The notes beneath the pieces are model-generated. The model saw only the letters and a list, made by a program, of their open reading frames with translations, was not told where the DNA came from and did not search any database. A stretch of DNA of 64,000 bases from Nitrospira sp. (GTDB lineage Bacteria > Nitrospirota > Nitrospiria > Nitrospirales > Nitrospiraceae): the NCBI GenBank assembly GCA_031315995.1, contig JALDRG010000012.1, positions 62,001-126,000 of the forward strand. Direction: 5' to 3'. This document shows, piece after piece, positions 19,972 to 28,683 of this stretch. Position numbers and translations under genes: made by a program. Each line of letters starts with the position of its first letter. The stretch's first letter is position 1.

Positions 19972-20463
19972 GTGACAAGTATCACGGTACGACATCCCAT
20001 TCGCATCATCGGAGTCGGCAATCTGTTCAGGGGCGACGACGGGGCGGGGGTCCTGGCCGCTCGGCGGCTGAAAGCCCTGGTGGGGGACCTGGCCGAAGTG
20101 ATTGAGGCGGAGTTGGCCGGTCTCGAAGTCCTGGACTTCATGGCAGCGGCTTCAGCCGTTATCCTTATTGATGCAGCAAAGAGCGGTCGGCCTGCAGGAA
20201 CCATTCATCGTCTTGATGCGTCCGCCGGACCGATCTCAGCCGACCTGTTCCCTCATTCCACCCATGTCCTCAATGCCGCGGATGCGATTGAACTGGGTCG
20301 TACCTTGGGAGTCCTTCCACCTCGCGTGATCGTTTACGGTCTTGAGATCGGTGACAGCCGGGCCGGCAACGATCTGTCTCCGGCGGTGGCCTGGGCGGTG
20401 GACCAGGTGGTTGAGCGGGTGGTCCATGAGCTGGAGGGGCTTTCGTGCACGAGTGGCAGCTGA
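19972..20463 (+). CDS. hydrogenase maturation endopeptidase (HyaD/HycI family)
   Basis: The 163-residue protease removes the C-terminal peptide of the large subunit after nickel insertion. The N-terminal motif IGVGNLFRGDDGAG contains the conserved Asp pair (22-23) of the nickel-sensing site. LIDAAKSGRPAGTIHRLD and the HSTHVLNAADAIEL segment with a conserved His follow. The GTG start at 19972 is three bases after the hydA stop, matching its substrate relationship. Its end overlaps hypA by 19 bases. Confidence 0.92.
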   Translation: MTSITVRHPIRIIGVGNLFRGDDGAGVLAARRLKALVGDLAEVIEAELAGLEVLDFMAAASAVILIDAAKSGRPAGTIHRLDASAGPISADLFPHSTHVLNAADAIELGRTLGVLPPRVIVYGLEIGDSRAGNDLSPAVAWAVDQVVERVVHELEGLSCTSGS

Positions 20464-20798
20464 TGACTCAGGTGGTGAGGATGGTGGAGGCGGCGCTCGC
20501 TCGAACGCCCTCTTCGACGCCCTCGGTCGTAAGGCTCAAAGTCAGTACGCAATCTCATTTCCTCGAGCACGATGAGGCGACGCTGCAGTCGGTCTTTGCT
20601 GCTGCCGCCGAAGGAACGATTGCTGCGCGGGCCGCGCTGGAAATTCTTCCGGTGCCTGTGACAGGTCACTGTGCGCACTGCGGGACATCCTGCGAGATGC
20701 AGGCCTTGTTGCAATGTTGCCCTGGTTGCGGGTCGGCAAACTTGGATGCGGAGCCCGTCCCTGAAGTGGTGTTACACGAAGTGGTGGTGAAAGAATGA
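20445..20798 (+). CDS. hypA: hydrogenase nickel incorporation protein HypA
   Basis: HypA delivers nickel to the large subunit. The 117-residue protein starts MHEWQLM, with the invariant His2-Glu3 nickel site, and carries the structural zinc site C76-x2-C79 and C92-x2-C95 with extra cysteines at 83 and 91. The GTG at 20445 is fixed by the MHE motif. HypA normally works with the GTPase HypB, but no hypB gene is present in this cluster. The stop overlaps the hypF start by ATGA. Confidence 0.95.
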   Translation: MHEWQLMTQVVRMVEAALARTPSSTPSVVRLKVSTQSHFLEHDEATLQSVFAAAAEGTIAARAALEILPVPVTGHCAHCGTSCEMQALLQCCPGCGSANLDAEPVPEVVLHEVVVKE

Positions 20799-23125
20799 GA
20801 CGGGACACCATAGTACGCCTGCGTATCACCGTGGAAGGAACGGTCCAAGGAGTCGGATTCAGGCCGTTCGTGTTTCGCCTGGCGCAGGACCTCGGGGTAG
20901 CCGGATGGGTGATGAACAGTGCTCGTGGCGCATTGCTGGAACTTGAGGGGCCTGTGGCCGTGGTGGAGACCTTGCTGGAACGGATGCAGAGGGAAACGCC
21001 GGCCGCAGCGAAGATGGGCCGGCTGAAAGTAGAGCCTGCCAGTCCGACTGGCGAGGTCGGCTTTGGAATTCGAGCCAGCGAAGGTGTTGGCACGCGGCGT
21101 CTGGTAGTCTCTCCCGATCTTGCAACCTGTTCCGATTGTCTGGGGGAGTTGAGCGATATGATGGATCGGCACTTCCGCTATCCCTTTCTCACCTGCACCC
21201 GATGTGGCCCGCGCTTCAGCCTCATCACGGACATCCCCTATGATCGCGCGAACAGCACGATGAATCGATTCGACCTCTGCCGGGATTGCCGTGCGGAGTA
21301 TGGAGATCAGGGAAATCGTCGTTTCCATGCCGAAGCGATTGCTTGTCCGACGTGCGGCCCCCGGTTAGCGTTGTGGGATGTGCAGGGAGACGAGGTGGCC
21401 CGTGAAGAGGCCGCTCTGCAGCAGGCCTGCGAGATCATCCGGAAGGGCAAGATCCTCGCGGTCAAGGGTGTCGGGGGATTTCAGTTGTGGGTGGATGCCT
21501 GCTCCGAGTCAGCGGTGCAACGGCTGCGTCTGCGCAAGATGAGACCGGACAAACCCTTCGCGGTGTTATTTCCGTCCCTGTCCTCTGTGCTGGAGTCATG
21601 CAGTCTGGGACAGGAAGACGAGAGCCTACTGGGTTCTTTCGAAGCGCCGATCGTGTTATTGCGACAGCTTGAGGCGTCGGGGCTGGCTCCCTCCGTGTCG
21701 CCTGAGAATCCCCATATCGGCGCCATGCTGCCCTACAGTCCGCTCCACCATCTGCTGATGACCGGTTTGCAGAGTCCGGTCGTGGCCACGAGCGGCAATC
21801 GTGCCGAAGAACCGATCGTGATCGATGAGGGGGAGGCGCTGGGTCGCCTGGCCGGAATCGCGGATGCGTTCCTCGTGCACGATCGGGCGATCGCGCGACC
21901 GATCGATGATTCTATCTTTCGGGTGGTTGAGGGCGAGCAGGTGATTCTCCGGCGAGCGAGGGGATATGTGCCTCGACCAATCAGGATACCGGTGCCTCTT
22001 CCGAGCGGACGCGTGATGGTCCCGATCCTGGCGGTCGGAGGCCACCTCAAGAACACGATCGCACTGTCGTCCGGTAATGAGGTCCTGCTGAGCCAGCATC
22101 TGGGCGATCTGTCTACCCTGGAGGCCTTTGAGGCGTTTCGTTACACGGTCGATGATCTGCAACGGCTGCTCGACGTACAGCCAACACTCGTCGCCTGCGA
22201 TCTCCATCCCGACTATCGATCAACCAGGTTTGCTCAGGAATTCGCCACGCGCCAGGCGGTCCCGCTCGTGCAAGTGCAACATCATCATGCGCATGTTGCC
22301 GCCTGTATGGCGGAGCATGGATTGGATGGCGAGGTGCTGGGGGTGGTATGGGACGGGGCCGGTTACGGACTTGATGGCCGACTGTGGGGTGGAGAGTTCC
22401 TTGTCGCCGGATATCCAGGCTTCACGCGTCTCGCCCATCTTCGGCCCTTTCGCCTGCCGGGCGGAGAGACGGCGATACGCGAACCCTGGCGCTGTGCCTT
22501 CTCACTCCTGTGGGAAACCCATGGTGAGGGCGTGGCAATTCAAGAACTGGAAGCCCGGCGTGGAAGACCAGGGGAGCCGGATGCTCTCGCTGTCCTTTTG
22601 AATCACGGCCTTGTCTCTCCCGAGACCACCAGCATGGGACGACTGTTCGATGCCGTAGCTTCGCTTGCAGGCCTGTGTGATGAAGCCAGCTTTGAAGGGC
22701 AGGCGGCCATGGCGCTGGAGTTTGCCGCCGCACGTTATGAAAAGACTGCCCCCGGTGATGAGACGGGCTACCCGTGCCCTATCGTACAGGGAGACGATAA
22801 GCCAGTTGAGTGGGTCGCAGACTGGCGACCGCTGATTGAGTTGCTGATGGAGGAGAGACGCACGGGGAGCAGCCCGGAACGAATCGCGTATCGATTCCAT
22901 CTCGGTCTGGCTGATCTGATCGGTCATGTTGCAGAACGAGCCGCGTTGCCGCGAGTGGTGCTAACCGGTGGATGTTTCCAGAATGCTCTGTTACTCCGGC
23001 TTGCGCGGCACCGATTGGCGCGAGCGGGGTTTACCGTCTACAACCATCGACTGGTACCGCCCAATGACGGAGGGCTGTCCTTGGGCCAGACAGTCGTGGC
23101 GGCACACCGTTCCTGTCACGCATAA
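20795..23125 (+). CDS. hypF: carbamoyltransferase HypF
   Basis: HypF makes the carbamoyl group that becomes the cyanide ligands of the active-site iron. The 776-residue protein has an acylphosphatase domain (about 7-95, VEGTVQGVGFRPFVFRLA), a double zinc finger (CSDCLGEL, CTRCGPRF, CRDCRAEY, CPTCGPRL; about 110-190), a YrdC-like domain (about 200-380, KGVGGFQLWVDA) and a Kae1-like domain with QVQHHHAHVAACMAEHG and WDGAGYGLDG. All expected domains are complete. It overlaps hypA and is followed by the HAD-ATPase fusion gene. Confidence 0.97.
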   Translation: MRRDTIVRLRITVEGTVQGVGFRPFVFRLAQDLGVAGWVMNSARGALLELEGPVAVVETLLERMQRETPAAAKMGRLKVEPASPTGEVGFGIRASEGVGTRRLVVSPDLATCSDCLGELSDMMDRHFRYPFLTCTRCGPRFSLITDIPYDRANSTMNRFDLCRDCRAEYGDQGNRRFHAEAIACPTCGPRLALWDVQGDEVAREEAALQQACEIIRKGKILAVKGVGGFQLWVDACSESAVQRLRLRKMRPDKPFAVLFPSLSSVLESCSLGQEDESLLGSFEAPIVLLRQLEASGLAPSVSPENPHIGAMLPYSPLHHLLMTGLQSPVVATSGNRAEEPIVIDEGEALGRLAGIADAFLVHDRAIARPIDDSIFRVVEGEQVILRRARGYVPRPIRIPVPLPSGRVMVPILAVGGHLKNTIALSSGNEVLLSQHLGDLSTLEAFEAFRYTVDDLQRLLDVQPTLVACDLHPDYRSTRFAQEFATRQAVPLVQVQHHHAHVAACMAEHGLDGEVLGVVWDGAGYGLDGRLWGGEFLVAGYPGFTRLAHLRPFRLPGGETAIREPWRCAFSLLWETHGEGVAIQELEARRGRPGEPDALAVLLNHGLVSPETTSMGRLFDAVASLAGLCDEASFEGQAAMALEFAAARYEKTAPGDETGYPCPIVQGDDKPVEWVADWRPLIELLMEERRTGSSPERIAYRFHLGLADLIGHVAERAALPRVVLTGGCFQNALLLRLARHRLARAGFTVYNHRLVPPNDGGLSLGQTVVAAHRSCHA

Positions 23126-23178
23126 ACACTCCGATTCGGACGGACTCTAGAGAAGTTGGCAAATGTGAGGGGCGACAA

Positions 23179-24909
23179 ATGTACCGCCGTGTAATGGCGT
23201 TTGATTTTGACGGCACCCTTGCCGTGCATGGGGTGGTCCCTCGCGAGCTTGAAGACGCCCTTGAACAATGCCGTGCTTCGGGCTATGCCCTCTTTCTTGT
23301 CACGGGTCGCCGTTTCGAGACGGTCTCTCTTGGCCGCCTCAGCCAAGTGTTCACCGGCGTCGTGTGGGAGAACGGGGCGGTCCTGTTTCACACTGCCACC
23401 GGTGAAGTCTATCTGCCGTTCGGGCAGCTGGAAGACCGCCTCGTGCAGGCCTTGAAGGACAAGAAGATTCCCTTCGAACAGGGGTTGGCTATGGCGGCAA
23501 CCTGGGTGCCGCACGACCAGGAGGTGTGGCAGGTGCTCGGCGCGCAGGGTGGCGGCGCAGTCGTCGAGTATAACAAAGGCGCGGTGATGATTTTGCCGGC
23601 TGGCGCGGCGAAAGGGGCTGGCTTAGAACGCCTGCTCACGATCTGCGGGTTTTCGGCACATAATCTGGCGGCGTTCGGGGATGCTGAGAACGATATGTCG
23701 ATGCTGCGGCTTTCCGAAGTCGCGGTGAGCGTCGGGGATGCCGTGTCGGCCGTTCGAGAGATGGCTGATGTGGTCGCGTCTCAGCCTGGCCCGTCAGGCG
23801 TGCTGGAAATTTTGGACCGGTACCCCCTGGCTGGTAAGTATTTCGACATTCCCTTGCGTCGCGAGCGGCACATTATGGTCGGACGGGATAAGAGGGACCG
23901 CGAAGTGTCGCTACCGGGGTCCCGTCTCGCCGGACGGAACCTGGGGATATTCGGGGATTCGGGCACAGGCAAGTCCTGGGTGGTGGGACTTCTGGCCGAA
24001 GGACTGCACCACGAGGACTATCAAGTCCTGCTGGTGGACCCCGAAGGAGACTTCCGCGGTCTCCGAGCCTTACCGCGATTTGTGGCTCTGGAGGGAGATC
24101 ATGCCTCCATGCCGTCCCCATCGGCGGCGGTGTCCTTGCTGGAAACCGGGGGCGTGTCGGTAGTGCTGGATCTCAACCGCTATCCGGTCGCGCTCCGGAT
24201 TCCTTATGTCGCCGAACTCGTGCGCGCGCTGCGGCCATTGCGTGAGAGAAAGTACCGGCCCCATTGGATTGTCTTCGATGAAGCTCAGCAGATATTTCCT
24301 CCGGGTGGCGGCGAGGCGACGAACGCGGTGGGTCCTCTGTTGGAACAGGGCGGATGGGGCTTTGTTTCCTATCGCCCTGATCGCCTTGATCCGATGGTTC
24401 TTCATGCCGTGCACCATTGCCTGGCAACACGCCTGGTGGAGCCGGAAGCAGTCCGGGCGGTGCAAGAGCATTGTGGCGATTGCGGGATAGAAACGGTGAA
24501 CTTCGCAGAGATCGCTCCCGGCGAGATCCTCTTGTGTGAAGGCCAAGTGGCCCGTTTGCGACCGGCCTTCCGCCGGGTTCCCCATATCAGGCATTTCTAC
24601 AAGTACCTGGAGGTGCCGCTGCCGCCTGGTAAACGGTTCTGGTTTCGGAATGCGCAGGCGGGCGTGGGCCAGGAAGCGGCCAGCCTCTATGAGTTCTTGC
24701 AGCTGATTCCCAAGGTCTCCCGGGCGAGTCTGGAGTACCACGACCATCGGGAGGATTTCTCGCGCTGGGCAGAGAGCTCGCTGGGTGACGCGGACCTGGC
24801 CGCGCGTCTGCGTAAGCTGTCGCATCGGCAGCTCAGAGGAAAACAGCTGCAGGAGGCCATCCGGGAGACGGTCGCGGCACGATACGAAGAGCTGAATGCG
24901 TTACGTTAG
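23179..24909 (+). CDS. fusion of HAD-type phosphatase and HerA/DUF87-like P-loop ATPase
   Basis: This 576-residue protein joins two unrelated domains. Residues 1 to about 215 are a Cof-type (HAD-IIB) phosphohydrolase: DFDGTLA with D9 and D11, VTGR with T42, K145, and GDAENDMSM with D168 and D172. From about 225 comes a P-loop NTPase with Walker A GDSGTGKS (259-266) and Walker B IVFDEAQ (364-370), most like the DUF87/HerA group. A C-terminal tail of about 100 residues is unassigned. The gene sits between hypF and hypC in the same orientation, within a maturation cluster that lacks hypB. Its role is unknown; involvement in hydrogenase maturation or regulation is inference from position only. 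Confidence 0.8.
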   Translation: MYRRVMAFDFDGTLAVHGVVPRELEDALEQCRASGYALFLVTGRRFETVSLGRLSQVFTGVVWENGAVLFHTATGEVYLPFGQLEDRLVQALKDKKIPFEQGLAMAATWVPHDQEVWQVLGAQGGGAVVEYNKGAVMILPAGAAKGAGLERLLTICGFSAHNLAAFGDAENDMSMLRLSEVAVSVGDAVSAVREMADVVASQPGPSGVLEILDRYPLAGKYFDIPLRRERHIMVGRDKRDREVSLPGSRLAGRNLGIFGDSGTGKSWVVGLLAEGLHHEDYQVLLVDPEGDFRGLRALPRFVALEGDHASMPSPSAAVSLLETGGVSVVLDLNRYPVALRIPYVAELVRALRPLRERKYRPHWIVFDEAQQIFPPGGGEATNAVGPLLEQGGWGFVSYRPDRLDPMVLHAVHHCLATRLVEPEAVRAVQEHCGDCGIETVNFAEIAPGEILLCEGQVARLRPAFRRVPHIRHFYKYLEVPLPPGKRFWFRNAQAGVGQEAASLYEFLQLIPKVSRASLEYHDHREDFSRWAESSLGDADLAARLRKLSHRQLRGKQLQEAIRETVAARYEELNALR

Positions 24910-25043
24910 CGGATCACGGCAAGATCGTCGCACGAGACAGGCTCCCGCTTTCTTGCTAAGCGCACGTTGGCTGGTACGGCCTCACTGCGGGATCCTGGGG
25001 CACAGGGTCGGAGCGGCACTCTTTCCAACGGAAGGACATTGAG

Positions 25044-25304
25044 ATGTGCTTAGCGGTGCCGGGGCAGGTCCTCACGATCGCGGACGACCAACTGCGTACC
25101 GCGACGATCTCGTTTGGCGGCATCATGAAGGAAGTGTCCTTGGCGCTCGTGCCGGAAGCCGCTGTCGGAGATTATGTGATCGTACACGTGGGATTTGCCA
25201 TCAGCAAATTGGATGAGGAGGCGGCAGGGCGGTCGATCGAGCTCTTCGCTGCTCTTGCCAATAAGGAGACAGGTCGCGCGACTGACGATCAACCGCGCAG
25301 CTGA
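25044..25304 (+). CDS. hypC: hydrogenase assembly chaperone HypC
   Basis: HypC shuttles the Fe(CN)2CO moiety with HypD and chaperones the large subunit. The 86-residue protein begins MCLAVPGQVL, whose Cys2 is the essential iron ligand after Met removal. The GAAGGA Shine-Dalgarno lies before the ATG. The 134-base gap from the HAD-ATPase gene is the largest in the island, so a secondary promoter for hypCDE is possible. hypD follows after nine bases. Confidence 0.95.
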   Translation: MCLAVPGQVLTIADDQLRTATISFGGIMKEVSLALVPEAAVGDYVIVHVGFAISKLDEEAAGRSIELFAALANKETGRATDDQPRS

Positions 25305-25313
25305 CGGCTACTG

Positions 25314-26432
25314 ATGAAATATGTCGATGAATATCGAGATGATGCGACGGCTGCCGCGTTGACCGATAGGATCAAGCGGACGGTCAGCCGCCCCTGGACA
25401 GTGATGGAGGTCTGCGGCGGGCAAACTCATGCGATTGTGCGGTTCGGGCTCGATGCCCTGTTGCCGTCTGCTCTGACCCTCGTGCATGGGCCTGGCTGTC
25501 CTGTCTGTGTCACGCCGATCGGCATACTTGATCAGGCGCTCCAGCTCGCGGCGTTGCCGCGAGTCATCTTCTGCTCCTTCGGGGACATGTTGCGCGTACC
25601 AGGTTCGCAAGGAAATCTGTTCGACGTCAAGGCGGCCGGGGGAGATGTACGCATCATCTATTCGCCGCTGGATGCGCTGGAGTTGGCCCGCGCGAACCCG
25701 GACCGCGAGGTCGTGTGTTTCGCGGTGGGATTTGAAACAACCGCGCCGGCCTATGCGATGGCGGCAATCCAGGCGCGTCGTCTGGGGCTCACCAATTTCA
25801 GTCTGCTGGCGGCTCATGTGCTGGTGCCGCCGGCCATGGAAGCGATCTTGTCCGCGCCCGGCTGTCTCGTGCAGGGCTTTCTGGCGGCCGGCCATGTCTG
25901 TACGGTCATGGGCTACGAAGAATACGAAGATATGGCGCGACGCTATCGTGTCCCCATCGTCGTGACGGGATTTGAGCCGATCGATATCCTGGAAGGGATT
26001 GCGATGGTGGTCAGCCAATTGGAAGCAGGGCGGGCGGGCGTCGAGAATCAATACAGCCGATCAGTACGTCGGGAAGGCAATCTGGCGGCGCAGGCGGCGG
26101 TGAGGGAAGTATTTGAACCCGCATCGCGTGCCTGGCGCGGCATCGGCGATATCCCCCTCAGCGGCCTGACACTCACCGCCGCGTATGTTGATATGGATGC
26201 CTCGGTGCGATTTCGCGACCCCCTCTCTCGTTTTGCTCCGGCGGGTGGAGAAGATCCCGACTGTCAGAGTGGTCTGGTATTACAGGGTTGGCTCAAACCG
26301 CCGGACTGTCCCGCCTTTGCCACGCGTTGCACGCCGGAGAACCCGCTCGGTGCACCGATGGTATCGGGCGAAGGAGCCTGCGCGGCCTACTATCGATATC
26401 GCCGAAGACACGACGGGAGTGGGGCGCGATGA
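25314..26432 (+). CDS. hypD: hydrogenase formation protein HypD
   Basis: HypD is the [4Fe-4S] scaffold on which the Fe(CN)2CO unit is assembled with HypC and HypE. The 372-residue protein contains [21 protein letters not shown], the segment [11 protein letters not shown] and the C-terminal cysteine cluster region, including [19 protein letters not shown] and [10 protein letters not shown]. Its length matches the family. The stop overlaps the hypE start by ATGA, consistent with the physical HypD-HypE partnership. Confidence 0.97.
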   Translation: MKYVDEYRDDATAAALTDRIKRTVSRPWTVMEVCGGQTHAIVRFGLDALLPSALTLVHGPGCPVCVTPIGILDQALQLAALPRVIFCSFGDMLRVPGSQGNLFDVKAAGGDVRIIYSPLDALELARANPDREVVCFAVGFETTAPAYAMAAIQARRLGLTNFSLLAAHVLVPPAMEAILSAPGCLVQGFLAAGHVCTVMGYEEYEDMARRYRVPIVVTGFEPIDILEGIAMVVSQLEAGRAGVENQYSRSVRREGNLAAQAAVREVFEPASRAWRGIGDIPLSGLTLTAAYVDMDASVRFRDPLSRFAPAGGEDPDCQSGLVLQGWLKPPDCPAFATRCTPENPLGAPMVSGEGACAAYYRYRRRHDGSGAR

Positions 26433-27481
26433 ACACACACGACGAGTTTCAACTCCAATGCCCGCTACCTGTCTCCGGTGACCGCGTGCTCCTGGCGCAC
26501 GGTGGCGGTGGACGGCTCATGCAGGACTTGATTCGCGGGATCTTCCTTCGCTCGTTCGACAATGAGTGGCTCCGCCGGCTCCACGACGGCGCAACATTCC
26601 CGGTCGAGGGAGGGACCCTCGCATTCACCACCGATTCTTACGTCGTGTCGCCCCTGTTTTACCCGGGGGGGGACATCGGCAGTCTGGCAGTGCATGGCAC
26701 AGTCAATGACCTCGCCATGTGCGGGGCGATGCCACTCCATCTCAGCGCAGGATTCATTCTAGAGGAAGGACTCGCCCTGGACACGCTCCGGAAAGTGGTA
26801 GAGTCGATGGCGAAGGCGGCGGAAGGAGCGGGGGTGCAGGTCATCACCGGAGATACGAAGGTGGTGGATCGCGGCAAAGGCGACGGGATTTATATCAACA
26901 CCGCGGGAATCGGCGTCGTACCCCCTGGTGTTCGGATCGGCCCACAAGAGCTGCAGCCAGGAGATCGGATTCTATTGAGCGGCGATCTGGGTTCGCACGG
27001 CTTGGCCGTGATGAGCGTGCGCGAAGGGCTGCGCTTCACCGGCGAGATCGAAAGCGATTCGGCGCCGTTGCATCTGGTCGTGCGCGACCTGCTGGAGTGT
27101 GGCGCCTCTGTCCATTGCCTGCGCGATTTGACGCGCGGCGGGCTTGCCAGCGCACTCAATGAACTTGCTGTCAGCGCGCAGGTGGGCATGACGATTGAGG
27201 AGCGGCTCATTCCTGTGCGAGAACCCGTCCGCGGTGCCTGTGAGTTATTGGGCCTCGATCCCCTCTATGTCGCGAACGAAGGGCGGTTCGTCGTCTTCGT
27301 GCCGGACGCGCATGTAGAGGTGGCGTTAGCCGCCATGCGCCGGCACGGAGCCGCTCAGCAAGCGGCTCAGATCGGCATCGTCACGGTGGAGCATCCTTCG
27401 TTGGTGGTGCTGCGGACGGTTTTAGGCACGCATCGTATTTTGGACCTCTTGTCCGGCGAACAGTTGCCCCGCATTTGCTAG
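26429..27481 (+). CDS. hypE: carbamoyl dehydratase HypE
   Basis: HypE dehydrates the carbamoyl group on its C-terminal cysteine to thiocyanate, the source of cyanide ligands. The 350-residue PurM-like protein has [33 protein letters not shown] and [16 protein letters not shown]. It ends in PRIC with the terminal catalytic cysteine, so the protein is intact. The ATG at 26429 overlaps the hypD stop and rules out a longer frame. It closes the hydrogenase island. Confidence 0.97.
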   Translation: MNTHDEFQLQCPLPVSGDRVLLAHGGGGRLMQDLIRGIFLRSFDNEWLRRLHDGATFPVEGGTLAFTTDSYVVSPLFYPGGDIGSLAVHGTVNDLAMCGAMPLHLSAGFILEEGLALDTLRKVVESMAKAAEGAGVQVITGDTKVVDRGKGDGIYINTAGIGVVPPGVRIGPQELQPGDRILLSGDLGSHGLAVMSVREGLRFTGEIESDSAPLHLVVRDLLECGASVHCLRDLTRGGLASALNELAVSAQVGMTIEERLIPVREPVRGACELLGLDPLYVANEGRFVVFVPDAHVEVALAAMRRHGAAQQAAQIGIVTVEHPSLVVLRTVLGTHRILDLLSGEQLPRIC

Positions 27482-27962
27482 ACGTCATACCTGTATCGCC
27501 AGGGAATGAGAGGAAGAGCGGCCAAAGGTCGAGAAAGGGTGACCGGGCTTTCGACAAACCATCCAGAGAGTTGCTTTGCCTGGCCTGTTGAGGTAAGAGA
27601 TGGTTCCTCAGATGGTCTGCCTTAGGTTTCCGGTGCCCAAGCTCTACGGGCAAGCCGGCGCTTCTGCTCGAACTACATTGGGCTTTCTTGTTGTTTCTCG
27701 TTGTAAGATTCCTCAACGCAGTTTCCAAGCACCGCCTGGTCTCGAAAAATGGGGGAATCAACTTGGCCGCAAATGATTGCCATAAGAACCAGCAGGCTGT
27801 TAAAAAAATCAGCCACCAGCGTAGTGGCAGCGCGCAAAGACTCGATATGCAGTGTACGTATGATTTATCTCTTTGCTGGCTGCGGTCATACAGTTGTGAA
27901 GTGTGACGGAATCTTGAACTTGGCATGAGTTGACATAATATATCTTATCGGACATTACTCCG
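27482..27962. other. 481-base gap after the hydrogenase operon
   Basis: No gene was recognised. GCCCAA (27635-27640) and TTGGGC (27678-27683) can pair and are followed by a T-rich run, a weak candidate terminator for the hyp genes. A fragment of a dispersed repeat starts at 27791. Two overlapping AT-rich promoter-like strings (TTGAAC at 27914, TTGACA at 27930) precede the next gene, neither with a well-placed -10. Confidence 0.4.
27791..27828 (+). repeat. dispersed repeat fragment (AGCAGGCTGT type)
   Basis: AGCAGGCTGT followed by an A-run and a GCCAC/GTGGC hairpin (27812-27828). The first ten bases match the cores at 12059 and 63088 in this window at nine of ten positions. From memory, similar strings are common between genes in Nitrospira genomes; this was not checked. 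The matching outer end is not visible, so the copy appears truncated. Confidence 0.45.
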
Positions 27963-28601
27963 ATGCTGTCCTTTGAACTGCTCGCTCGCATCCGCAAAGA
28001 ACTCTCACTCACCGGCAGCGCGTTGTACGAAACGATCGTCGCCATCGCGGAACGCGTCAACCGTAAGGTCCATGTGCTTCGTCTTCATGGACAAGCCACG
28101 ACTGTTCTGAATCAGATTCACACTCTGCACCGACACATCGGCCATCGCATTGCGGATCTATCCGCAAAGCCCGCTGGAGCGATGTCACCGCCGGCGTCTT
28201 CCGCGCTGCAGCCATTGTCGGACGCCATCCGCACCGCATCGGACCGGATCAAGGGACAGCGCGCGACCTTGCAGCAAATTGAACGTCACATTCGCGACCT
28301 CAAAACTGAACTCGCTCATGAAGACCTGCTCACCATTCAACGAGAGTTAGGCCTGCGCAACGCCGCCCTTGAGCGCGTGGTGGTGGCCCACGGTGCACCG
28401 GTCATCGGCCATCCAATCGGCGAATTCGACCTTCCGGTCACGACACATCTCGTTGCGGTGTTTCGAGGCCCGTTTCTTCTGCCGCTTTCCAACAGCATGA
28501 CGCTCCGGCCCGACGACATCGTGATCCTCGTCGGGCTTCGCCAGGATCTGACCCAATGGCTTCCCCATTTCCAGCGGCCCGTCACATCCAAAACAGCCTA
28601 A
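27963..28601 (+). CDS. protein with C-terminal TrkA-C (RCK-C) domain
   Basis: The 212-residue soluble protein has a helical, probably coiled N-terminal part (about 10-140). Its C-terminal domain resembles TrkA-C: LERVVVAHGAPVIGHPIGEF, then LVAVFRGPFLLPLSNSMTLRPDDIVILVG. TrkA-C domains bind regulatory ligands in potassium channels and other transporters. There is no RCK-N nucleotide-binding motif and no membrane segment, so it would have to act with a separate transporter, none of which is adjacent. The function is therefore open. A strong hairpin overlaps its stop codon. Confidence 0.65.
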   Translation: MLSFELLARIRKELSLTGSALYETIVAIAERVNRKVHVLRLHGQATTVLNQIHTLHRHIGHRIADLSAKPAGAMSPPASSALQPLSDAIRTASDRIKGQRATLQQIERHIRDLKTELAHEDLLTIQRELGLRNAALERVVVAHGAPVIGHPIGEFDLPVTTHLVAVFRGPFLLPLSNSMTLRPDDIVILVGLRQDLTQWLPHFQRPVTSKTA

Positions 28602-28626
28602 GCGGCAGCGTTCTTTCGCTGCCGCT
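28601..28626 (+). terminator. 10-base-pair hairpin at the stop of the TrkA-C gene
   Basis: AGCGGCAGCG and CGCTGCCGCT form a perfect stem around a TTCTTT loop, beginning in the TAA stop. The following bases contain only a scattered T content (CACAAATCTGTTATT), so it is a plausible but not classical intrinsic terminator. It separates this gene from the DegP-type protease gene. Confidence 0.5.
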
Positions 28627-28683
28627 CACAAATCTGTTATTCTCAAGACTGGAACAGGTGCAACCATCGGAGTACTCGTACGC

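Noticed and set aside
23179..24909. HAD-ATPase fusion as a HypB substitute
   Set aside because: The ATPase half resembles HerA/DUF87, not the HypB/UreG SIMIBI group, and no nickel-binding motif is visible; kept only as an unknown accessory gene.
27930..27958. TTGACA upstream of the TrkA-C gene as a promoter
   Set aside because: No acceptable -10 at 16-18 bases; the AT-rich string nearby could serve another -35 but is ambiguous.
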